Shown here: in pieces, positions 49,984 through 56,707 of the stretch
How positions within the stretch are numbered: the stretch's first letter is position 1
Layout of the letters: each line of letters opens with the position of its first letter
DNA from: Victivallis lenta
Lineage (GTDB): Bacteria > Verrucomicrobiota > Lentisphaeria > Victivallales > Victivallaceae
Reading direction: 5' to 3'
Assembly (NCBI RefSeq): GCF_009695545.1
Contig: NZ_VUNS01000024.1
Span: 1 to 64,000, forward strand
Length of the DNA: 64,000 nucleotides
Position numbers and translations under genes: made by a program
Notes under the pieces: model-generated
Databases searched by the model: none
Seen by the model: the letters and a program-made list of their open reading frames with translations, nothing else
Told to the model about the DNA's origin: nothing

Positions 49984-51516
49984 ATGAACACGAAACTTCC
50001 CGTCAGTCGAATTCAGTGTGAACCGGACCGTACCTACAACAAAGCGGATGACATGCACCTGCGTGCGAGCATCAAAAGCCGGCTGGACAAAGGCCTGAAG
50101 CCGCTGCTGCAGCCGGTCGCGCTGAAGAAGCTGGAAAACAATCCCGATTACGATTATGCGGTGGACGACGGCCGCCGCCGTTTTCTGGCGCTGCTCGACT
50201 TCAAATTCACGGAACTCGAACTCGGTCAGGAGGCGATCCTGATTGACGGCGATTCGGAGATCAACGCCTATCTGGCGAACCAGCATACGAACCTCTCGCT
50301 GGCGGAAGAGATCGCCAAGCTCTATTCCATGCGGGAAAAATTCCCGACGCTGGACGGCCTCGCCGCGGAGATCGGCCACTCTCCGAGCTGGGTGGCGCGC
50401 CGGCTCAATCTGCTGAACCTTTCCGAACTCTGGAAGAAGGCGATGGAGGGCAAGACCTTCGGCTATATGACGGTTTCGCACTACGAAACGATCGCGACGT
50501 TTCCGCCGGAGATTCAGGATAATATTTTCGATTACATCCGCGGCGTCGAGGGCCGGGAGTTGAAAACCATGAGCGTACGCAAATTCAGCGAAACGCTGTA
50601 TGACCGGTTCGCCACGCTGCTGTCGAGCCTGCCGTGGCCGGAAGAAGGGTGCGGCGAATGTCCGGCCTGCCGGGAACGCCGGGATTCCGGCTTTCTGTTC
50701 GCCAATCTGCTCCCCGAACCGCGCTGCATGAACCGGGAATATCTGGAAAAAAAGCGCAAGGAATATGTGGCCGGCCTTGCCGCACAGGAGCCGGAGACGG
50801 TTCTTGTATCGCAGAAGTACCACACTCAGGAAGAGGATGACCAAAAAGATGATGAAGATCCATTGGCGGGAAATCCGGTTCTCGGTCCCGGCGACTGGCG
50901 CGAAACCGACAAACCGGAGGAAGGTGTTCCGGCGATCATCGCGGACGGGCCGCGCGCGGGAACGAAAATCACGATCCAGCGCCCGAAAGCCTCTGAGGAA
51001 GCCGCTCCGAAAAAGAGCAAAACGCTGGCCGAGCGCAAGGAAGCGAAGATGCGCCAGCGCAAACGCAAGGCCATCGACATGCTGATGACCGCGATCAGGG
51101 ATGGCAAAGCCGCGACTCCCTCCCGGACCGCGATTTACCTGATGATCGCCTGCAAAGGGACCAAGCCGGCCTGCGGCAGCCAGTTCGACTATAAAACGAA
51201 AAAGCATGTCAATGCAGCCGGCCTGCCGGACAAAATTCAAAGCTACTGCTCCCTCGATGCGCGGGAACTGACCGCCTCCGGACAGCTCGACGATCTGCTC
51301 TGGAACCGGGTCTGCGAAAATATCTTTTCCGAACTCACGTATGGGCAGAGCGGCCCCGAAGAACCGCGCTGGCAGGAAGCGGAGCTGATTGCTGGGCTGG
51401 TACAGTTCGATCTGGCCAAGGCGCTCGAAGAAACTACCGCCCTGTTGCCCGATCCGAAAGCCTGGGAGGCGTTGGCCAGAGCCGAGGCGAAACAGCCCGT
51501 GCCCCAAGCGGCCTGA
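49984..51516 (+). CDS. ParB-family protein, PRTRC ParB-like
   Basis: A 510-residue ParB/Spo0J-type protein. The ParB N-domain is visible (VDDGRRRFLALLDF about residue 57-70, HTNLSLAEEIAKL about residue 103), followed by an HTH (LAAEIGHSPSWVARRLNLLN, about residues 130-150). A four-cysteine cluster (GCGECPACRERRDSGF, about residue 220) may bind zinc. A charged linker and a C-terminal 150-residue domain follow. A ParB-related protein is a defining PRTRC member, but this one stands 12 kb from E-ThiF. It could act in partition or, as in other PRTRC sets, in an unknown DNA-linked process. No ParA is seen. Confidence 0.82.
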   Translation: MNTKLPVSRIQCEPDRTYNKADDMHLRASIKSRLDKGLKPLLQPVALKKLENNPDYDYAVDDGRRRFLALLDFKFTELELGQEAILIDGDSEINAYLANQHTNLSLAEEIAKLYSMREKFPTLDGLAAEIGHSPSWVARRLNLLNLSELWKKAMEGKTFGYMTVSHYETIATFPPEIQDNIFDYIRGVEGRELKTMSVRKFSETLYDRFATLLSSLPWPEEGCGECPACRERRDSGFLFANLLPEPRCMNREYLEKKRKEYVAGLAAQEPETVLVSQKYHTQEEDDQKDDEDPLAGNPVLGPGDWRETDKPEEGVPAIIADGPRAGTKITIQRPKASEEAAPKKSKTLAERKEAKMRQRKRKAIDMLMTAIRDGKAATPSRTAIYLMIACKGTKPACGSQFDYKTKKHVNAAGLPDKIQSYCSLDARELTASGQLDDLLWNRVCENIFSELTYGQSGPEEPRWQEAELIAGLVQFDLAKALEETTALLPDPKAWEALARAEAKQPVPQAA

Positions 51517-51530
51517 GGATCGAATCCGGT

Positions 51531-51611
51531 GTTGATTTCACCTTGGAAACGCCGCTCCGCCGCCGAAAGGGCGGACGGGCGGGCGTTTCGTCAGTGAAAG
51601 GTGAAATCAAC
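51531..51611 (+). promoter_or_regulatory. Large nested hairpin after the ParB gene
   Basis: GTTGATTTCACCTT (51531-51544) pairs perfectly with AAGGTGAAATCAAC (51598-51611). Inside it GAAACGCC (51546-51553) pairs with GGCGTTTC (51582-51589), and the top is GC-rich with a GAAA-type loop. The whole occupies the gap between ParB and the next gene, whose AGGAGG (51622) lies just outside. No T run follows, so processing, stability or regulation is likelier than termination. Confidence 0.65.
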
Positions 51612-51633
51612 AACCAACCACAGGAGGTGCAGA

Positions 51634-51834
51634 ATGGGTACGAAAATCAATGAAATGACCATGACGGAGATCGTGAACCGCGCGGTGGAGCTCGGCTTCC
51701 CGATGCGCAAAGCGAAGGGCGAAGTGTATTTCCACTGGAACAGCTCGCGCGAACTGGAAGCCTACCAGTTCGTTCTGGAACATGATCCGGAACTGGCGGA
51801 TGAGGATGACGACTATCCGGACGACGCGGCGTGA
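51634..51834 (+). CDS. Small acidic unrecognised protein
   Basis: A 66-residue protein with a strong AGGAGG before ATG 51634. The N-terminal part could be a short helical domain (MTMTEIVNRAVELGFPMRKA). The tail is very acidic (DPELADEDDDYPDDAA). It is 9 bases before the antirestriction gene, so probably co-transcribed. An acidic DNA-mimic role is tempting but not supported by more than charge. Confidence 0.6.
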   Translation: MGTKINEMTMTEIVNRAVELGFPMRKAKGEVYFHWNSSRELEAYQFVLEHDPELADEDDDYPDDAA

Positions 51835-51843
51835 GGTGAAGTC

Positions 51844-52695
51844 ATGCAGGACATCTATCAGGAAATCACCGACCGGATGATTGCCGAACTCGAAAAGGGC
51901 AGGATTCCGTGGCATTGTCCATGGCGCCCGGCAGAGTGGCGTCACCGCAATCTGATCAGCGGGAAACCCTATCGCGGAATCAATGCGATTCTGCTGGCGA
52001 TGAGTCCGTATGCTTCGCCGTTCTGGCTGACCATGCGGCAGCTCCGGAAACTCGGAGGCGAACTGCGTCCGAACGAGGAAGGTTCGGCTGTCGTATTCTG
52101 GAAATTGTTTGAAAAAGACGAGGACACCATATTGCCGGTATTGCGCTTTTATACCGTTTACAATCTCGAACAGACATATGGTATTCCGGCAAAGCACATT
52201 CCGCAGCTTCCGCCACGGGCAATCATCGAATTCAATCCGATCGAAGCCGCCGAGGAGATCATCGCTGGGTATGAGGATTGCCCGCCGATCATCCACGGCG
52301 GCAACAGCGCCAGCTACAGCCCGTCACTGGACCGGATCAGAATGCCCAACCGCGTCCAGTTTGAGAATGAGGAGGAATACTACAGCACCCTGTTTCATGA
52401 AGCCACGCATTCGACCGGACACAAATCTCGGCTGAACCGCCCCGGAATGGAACACATCAGTTTCGGCAGCGAAGTCTACTCCAAAGAGGAGCTGATCGCC
52501 GAAATGGGCGCCGCATTCCTTTGTACGCAGACCGGAATCGAACACGCCACAATCAAAAACTCCGCCGCCTACATCCAGAACTGGCTGGAACATCTGCGCA
52601 ACGACAAAAAGCTGGTACTGCAGGCAGCACAGAAAGCTCAGAAAGCGGTGGATTACATTCTCAAGCCCGTTCAAACGCAGGAGAAAGCCGCATGA
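51844..52695 (+). CDS. ArdC-like antirestriction zincin
   Basis: A 283-residue protein with the two-part ArdC design. The N-terminal ssDNA-binding-type domain (ITDRMIAELEKGRIPWHCPW, then SGKPYRGINAILLAM) is followed by a zincin-like metallopeptidase domain with LFHEATHSTGHKSRLNR about residues 190-205 (HExxH zinc motif). A further SKEELIAEMGAAFLC supplies the third ligand region. ArdC proteins protect incoming plasmid DNA from host restriction during conjugation. It is coupled to the following gene by ATGA. Confidence 0.88.
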   Translation: MQDIYQEITDRMIAELEKGRIPWHCPWRPAEWRHRNLISGKPYRGINAILLAMSPYASPFWLTMRQLRKLGGELRPNEEGSAVVFWKLFEKDEDTILPVLRFYTVYNLEQTYGIPAKHIPQLPPRAIIEFNPIEAAEEIIAGYEDCPPIIHGGNSASYSPSLDRIRMPNRVQFENEEEYYSTLFHEATHSTGHKSRLNRPGMEHISFGSEVYSKEELIAEMGAAFLCTQTGIEHATIKNSAAYIQNWLEHLRNDKKLVLQAAQKAQKAVDYILKPVQTQEKAA

Positions 52696-53195
52696 AAACT
52701 TTCCGAAACTGGACAGCAACGGCCATGTCATTGACTTCTTTCCTCAAACCGGGTGACGAGGTCGATCAGGAGATGGCCGACTACTTCATCAATGCAGTCC
52801 CGCCGAAAACCATGACCACCGACTTGATTCAGCTCGGAGAACCGCACGATCACTTCCGGGATCAAGACCGGAAATACCGTCCGGTCTTTGCCACGCTGAA
52901 GCGGCAGGGAGGAAAATGGTTCTATGCCGGGATATGTTTTTCCGGCCAGTCCGAGCCGGCCCGTCACCATCTTTTCGTAACGCTGGAATCCGAAGTGCCG
53001 GATTTCGGATTCAAATACTATCGGAGTCTATGCAATCCCAAGCTCCAATATTTGCGGGACCGGTTCGGATATTGGCATGGGCTGGATTCCACCGGCAAGC
53101 CGGACGGCCCGCTGAAGGCTGGAATCGTCGTTCATATCTGTAACGCTGGCGGGACACGGATTTCAGAAGAAACCACTCGGCAATGGGAAGTATGA
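52692..53195 (+). CDS. Unrecognised island protein
   Basis: A 167-residue soluble protein starting at the ATGA overlapping the ArdC stop. It has beta-rich segments (YRPVFATLKRQGGKWFYAGI, HHLFVTLESEVPDFGFKYY) and a TDLIQLGEPHDHFRDQDRKY region. No family recognised. A longer frame back to 52521 lies within ArdC and is rejected. Confidence 0.65.
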   Translation: MKTFRNWTATAMSLTSFLKPGDEVDQEMADYFINAVPPKTMTTDLIQLGEPHDHFRDQDRKYRPVFATLKRQGGKWFYAGICFSGQSEPARHHLFVTLESEVPDFGFKYYRSLCNPKLQYLRDRFGYWHGLDSTGKPDGPLKAGIVVHICNAGGTRISEETTRQWEV

Positions 53196-53196
53196 C

Positions 53197-53364
53197 ATGG
53201 GACAAATTTATACTCTGACGGAGCACTGCCCGGAATGCGGCGGTAACGAAATTCAGGTCATCGACCGCATCCTGAACGAGGAAACCCGCGAATATGAAAA
53301 CCGCTGTATCTGCTGGTCGTGCGGACACGACTGGCACGAAACAGAAGAGAACAAAGAGGGCTAA
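53197..53364 (+). CDS. Tiny zinc-ribbon protein
   Basis: A 55-residue protein one base after the previous stop, not conspicuous because of its size. It reads MGQIYTLTEHCPECGGNEIQ, with CPEC near the N-terminus and CICWSCGHDW after residue 35. That gives a Cys4-type zinc ribbon with an additional His. Co-encoding with ArdC-linked genes suggests nucleic-acid or protein binding during transfer. Confidence 0.65.
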   Translation: MGQIYTLTEHCPECGGNEIQVIDRILNEETREYENRCICWSCGHDWHETEENKEG

Positions 53365-53368
53365 TTCC

Positions 53369-53554
53369 ATGTATGCAATCTGGAACATCAAAGCAAGTGA
53401 TATCGCCGCCGAATTGAATCGGTGCGGGACTTATGAGGAACGGAAGATTATCTCCGCTGCCGAAAAACTCGGCTATACCTGTATCGAAGAAAACGGCGAT
53501 ATGCTTGAAGCCATAGACCCCAATGGAGACCGTACAATTATCGCTGAACAATAA
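53369..53554 (+). CDS. Small unrecognised protein
   Basis: A 61-residue protein four bases after the zinc-ribbon gene. The sequence (MYAIWNIKASDIAAELNRCG, then LGYTCIEENGDMLEAIDPNG) predicts a small alpha/beta fold. No family recognised. Confidence 0.55.
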   Translation: MYAIWNIKASDIAAELNRCGTYEERKIISAAEKLGYTCIEENGDMLEAIDPNGDRTIIAEQ

Positions 53555-53577
53555 ATTACTCAAAAGGAAATATCACA

Positions 53578-54537
53578 ATGAGTTATGGCTCTGCTTACAG
53601 CTCGCTGTTTGTCATTTGCAAAACAGTGAAGCAACGGGATGAACTGCTGGCTCGCTTTCAAAAAGAGAAACCGGGTCAGGGAGAGTTTATTGCTGAACTG
53701 CTTTCGGCAAGTTCGCCTCTGTATATCGACATCGATTTCCCCTCTGGTGAAGTATCACGCAATCTCGACAATTATCTTCTGGAACTTGATCGCTGGCTTT
53801 ACGAGAATTTCAACCTCCGTCTGAAAGGCCACTGGCAGTTGGAGGTTGATGACGGCGATTTTCGATGTGAAATCGCGGAAGGAAAAATTTCCGATGCCGC
53901 TTTGAACTGGCTGAAAACCTATACGGTGGAACAGATCAATGACATCCGCAGATATGCCGAAAATATGTATCTGCCGGAATCCACATCTGTGTCTGATGAT
54001 CCGGTGTTCATCTGCCCGAGCTGCAAGACGAGATCAGTCGAGATCGTAATGGTCGACTGCACCGTTTCGGAAGAAATCCATTATCAAAATGGCGAACTGG
54101 TTTATGGTTTTCCGAAAATCCATGACAGTCTGAACTCTCATTACCAATGCAGCAACTGCGGATGGCGGCTCCCCGTCACGCCCAATCCAGTTGACGATGG
54201 CGTCTTGGAAAAGTGGCTGCGGCAGCGACCGCAAACTCCGGATGCTTTTCCGGACTATGCAGAGGAGATGTTCAAGCTCATCCGGAAGACTGGGCATCAG
54301 GCGGTAAAATTCTGCAACTGGCGGTTGGACCTGAAAGTGAAACGGAGTATGCCGCCCTTCTTCCTGCCGGGACTCTGCCCGACAACCTATCCGGATGCCG
54401 ATCCGTCGCTGGATGACGATCTGCGGATGATCTGCCGTGATTTCGTTCACCATGCTCTTGCCTCCGAATGCTGTCAGGAAGCACCGCTGGATAAAACCAT
54501 CTACACAGCCTCTGACATCAACGAGCTGGAACCGTGA
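53578..54537 (+). CDS. Unrecognised protein with a zinc-ribbon-like centre
   Basis: A 319-residue protein with AAAAGGAAAT before the ATG. A central zinc ribbon is suggested by CPSCKTRSVEI (about residue 145) and YQCSNCGWRLP (about residue 185). The N-terminal domain is alpha/beta (SLFVICKTVKQRDELLARFQ). The C-terminal 130 residues carry conserved-looking Trp and Pro but no known motif. A true terminator follows about 40 bases after the stop, so it ends the ArdC transcript. Confidence 0.66.
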   Translation: MSYGSAYSSLFVICKTVKQRDELLARFQKEKPGQGEFIAELLSASSPLYIDIDFPSGEVSRNLDNYLLELDRWLYENFNLRLKGHWQLEVDDGDFRCEIAEGKISDAALNWLKTYTVEQINDIRRYAENMYLPESTSVSDDPVFICPSCKTRSVEIVMVDCTVSEEIHYQNGELVYGFPKIHDSLNSHYQCSNCGWRLPVTPNPVDDGVLEKWLRQRPQTPDAFPDYAEEMFKLIRKTGHQAVKFCNWRLDLKVKRSMPPFFLPGLCPTTYPDADPSLDDDLRMICRDFVHHALASECCQEAPLDKTIYTASDINELEP

Positions 54538-54578
54538 AAGTTTGCTCAAATTGCTGTGGTTCACAATGTATCCGGCTC

Positions 54579-54606
54579 CGGGCGGTTTTATCACCGCCCG
54601 TTTTTT
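54579..54606 (+). terminator. Rho-independent terminator
   Basis: CGGGCGGT (54579-54586) pairs with ACCGCCCG (54593-54600), followed directly by TTTTTTCT. It ends the ArdC-containing transcript. Confidence 0.85.
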
Positions 54607-54613
54607 CTGATGG

Positions 54614-54649
54614 GAGTTTTGTCCCCGCTGGAAGCGAGGGACAAAACTC
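54614..54649 (+). promoter_or_regulatory. Hairpin directly after the terminator, before the PH-domain gene
   Basis: GAGTTTTGTCCC (54614-54625) pairs perfectly over 12 bp with GGGACAAAACTC (54638-54649), with a short inner CGCT/AGCG stem. It is distinct from the terminator just upstream and ends 15 bases before ATG 54665, next to its GAAAGGAAAC ribosome-binding site. Confidence 0.6.
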
Positions 54650-54664
54650 GGAAAGGAAACTTAG

Positions 54665-55165
54665 ATGAACAACAAAAATGAAAAAATCCTCTACCGCGTC
54701 AAAAGCAACCGTTTCCTCTTTGTCGCCAAAGCAGTCTGGAACATCATCTGGTTCAGCATTGGAACCACGATAAGCATCGGCCTTGGAACTCTGCTGCTCA
54801 GTGGAATTCTCGGCTTTCTCTGCAATGACAACAAACTGAATCTGCCGGTCGTTTATCTCGGAGCGATCCTGATTCCGTTGACGATCGCCGTCAGAATCCT
54901 CCACATCATCTTGCTTCGGAAGAATCAGTTTTACACGATCAGCACCCAAAGCATAACCAGCGAAGGCGGGGTACTGATCCGCTTCAACCACACCTTCCGC
55001 CGGAACCAGATTCAAAGCGTAAGTTACACGCAGACCCTGATCCAGCAGCTCCTCGGCTGCGGCAACATCGTGGTCAGCACCGCGGCTTCCAGCCGAGGCG
55101 GAATCATTCTGACCAATATCGATCACGTGCAGGAAATATATAAGGCGATCAGCTATAACCGGTAA
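54665..55165 (+). CDS. Membrane protein with bacterial PH domain (bPH2/YdbT-like)
   Basis: A 166-residue protein. Two membrane helices (AVWNIIWFSIGTTISIGLGT and LPVVYLGAILIPLTIAVRIL) are followed by a cytoplasmic bPH2 domain, recognisable from FYTISTQSITSEGGVLIRFN and QTLIQQLLGCGNIVVSTA. Function in the element unknown. It has its own leader hairpin and is convergent with the XRE-type gene. Confidence 0.78.
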   Translation: MNNKNEKILYRVKSNRFLFVAKAVWNIIWFSIGTTISIGLGTLLLSGILGFLCNDNKLNLPVVYLGAILIPLTIAVRILHIILLRKNQFYTISTQSITSEGGVLIRFNHTFRRNQIQSVSYTQTLIQQLLGCGNIVVSTAASSRGGIILTNIDHVQEIYKAISYNR

Positions 55166-55235
55166 GCAAAATATTGCCGTCCCAGATAACATGTTTTCCA
55201 AGCGAGACAAAGACAAATGGCGCCGCCATAACTTT

Positions 55236-55895
55236 CTAAATGAAAGCGTCAAGTTTCTTCTGTTCTTCGGCAGTCGGAACTGATTTTCCATGTTCCCAAG
55301 CTGAGATTTTTTTAACGGAAACGCCGAGAACTTCAGCAAGCTTGATCTGGGACAATCCTTTTGCTTTCCGACGACTGCGGAGTGTTTCCGGAATACCCGG
55401 CGTTGAGGCTGGTGAAACAATCTCCGGCTCCGAAGTCAGCAAAAACATACCCGGAACAGCCGGCGGTGGCATTTCCTGCCCCAGGCGCACGGTCAGATTG
55501 ACGGAACCCGCTTCCGGCACCAATTGGAAATCTTCAATGGTAAACCGCAATTCAGGATATTGCCGATTTTTCCGATCAACAAGTTCGATAATCTCCTGGC
55601 GAATCATCCGCTGTTCATCCGGTGACAGCCGGGCCTGCTGGAACACGGAATCAATCCGCAACTGCCGACCGGTTACGGCAAGGTTCCAAGCCGTAATGCC
55701 CATTTTGAAAACAATCTCCCGGCCAACCAGATCACATTCCTGACTGTCATCGATATATTCCGGTAAAATCGGCAAACACAATTTGTAGAGAGCTTCTGCT
55801 GTCTGCTTCGATATGATTTCCCGGTCCAGAGCTTCCTGCCGCGCCTCCGCACGATATCTGGCCAGACGCTTGGCCGCTTTATTCTTCTTTCCCAT
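55236..55895 (-). CDS. Protein with C-terminal XRE-type HTH (probable antitoxin/regulator)
   Basis: A 219-residue protein. The N-terminal 150 residues are unrecognised. The C-terminal 50 (LRSRRKAKGLSQIKLAEVLG, then VSVKKISAWEHGKSVPTAEE) form a classic Cro/C1-type helix-turn-helix of the HigA/MqsA kind. The start is ATG 55895 with GAGGAG close by. It lies 11 bases after the HicA-like gene on the same strand, so the pair may be a toxin-antitoxin system with the toxin first. Confidence 0.74.
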   Translation of the reverse strand: MGKKNKAAKRLARYRAEARQEALDREIISKQTAEALYKLCLPILPEYIDDSQECDLVGREIVFKMGITAWNLAVTGRQLRIDSVFQQARLSPDEQRMIRQEIIELVDRKNRQYPELRFTIEDFQLVPEAGSVNLTVRLGQEMPPPAVPGMFLLTSEPEIVSPASTPGIPETLRSRRKAKGLSQIKLAEVLGVSVKKISAWEHGKSVPTAEEQKKLDAFI

Positions 55896-55906
55896 AAAAC
55901 TCCTCC

Positions 55907-56302
55907 TCAAAAGAAAAGTTTGACAAATTCTGCAGTCAGATTTGCTCCGGCACGTTTATCTGACGGAGTGGCTGAAACTGATGTAAAAAATGCGGAGTTA
56001 TCACGACGCAGCTTATAATGTTTCCGGCCTTTGGTTACCCCAAATCCTAATTTTTCCAATGCTGCAATCTGGGATTCTTGTGCGTTCCAACCTTTCAAGA
56101 CAGTGCAAGCCTCATTCCGCAGTGCGGCACGAACACCGATTTCGTGATTTACCGACAGAAGCGCTTCGCAGATCTCCCGCCGACGGCACTTGGTTTCTTC
56201 CGGAATATTCTTGACTTCTTTTCTGATCAGTTCTACCAGAAAATCATGAATTTCTCCTTCACAATATTCAGGAAGGAGTGGTTTTCGCAATAATTCCGCC
56301 AT
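55907..56302 (-). CDS. HicA-like small protein
   Basis: A 131-residue protein. The last 50 residues (LEKLGFGVTKGRKHYKLRRD, then SVSATPSDKRAGANLTAEFV) resemble the small double-stranded-RNA-binding-like fold of HicA toxins, with the His in GRKHYKL at the expected catalytic place. The N-terminal 75 residues are helical and contain CRRREICEALLSVNHEIG. ATG 56302 has GGAGAAGGAAG before it. Assignment as toxin depends on the HTH-bearing neighbour and is tentative. Confidence 0.55.
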   Translation of the reverse strand: MAELLRKPLLPEYCEGEIHDFLVELIRKEVKNIPEETKCRRREICEALLSVNHEIGVRAALRNEACTVLKGWNAQESQIAALEKLGFGVTKGRKHYKLRRDNSAFFTSVSATPSDKRAGANLTAEFVKLFF

Positions 56303-56403
56303 ACTTCCTTCTCCAGTCTTTCCGTCACCCTTACAATTACCCGATAAACACAACAATATATCATTTTTTTCCCAGATTTACAACATTTTTACAATTCCAT
56401 GAA

Positions 56404-56685
56404 CTACTCTTCCTGTTGAAGCAGCCGGATTTTCAGCTTTGTCCCGTCGATTTTCCACACCCTTTCAACCTGTAGGTTCTCGAAGAGTTCCTGTAAGGAT
56501 GTCGGGGAATCGATCTGGACTATGCCATGTTCACACTCGAATGAGAGCGACAGAAAATCCACGGTTGCCCGGATTCTGCTGATATTTTCCCAGCCGATCA
56601 GCAGATGTTCTTGCGACAGTACCAGCCACAGGCGCGGCAGGTGTGTCCCCGGCGCCAGCAAGCTCCAATATTTTTCCTGACTCAT
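56404..56685 (-). CDS. Small unrecognised protein downstream of the relaxase
   Basis: A 93-residue soluble protein, 22 bases after the relaxase stop on the same strand. It has beta-rich segments (LPRLWLVLSQEHLLIGWENI, TVDFLSLSFECEHGIVQIDS). Small genes after MobF relaxases sometimes encode accessory factors, but no family is recognised. Confidence 0.6.
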   Translation of the reverse strand: MSQEKYWSLLAPGTHLPRLWLVLSQEHLLIGWENISRIRATVDFLSLSFECEHGIVQIDSPTSLQELFENLQVERVWKIDGTKLKIRLLQQEE

Positions 56686-56707
56686 CGTTTATTCTCCCTT
56701 CGGTTGA

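Noticed and set aside
49858-51507. A 549-codon - strand frame opposite the ParB gene
   Set aside because: Antisense shadow. The ParB frame has domain motifs and a proper start.
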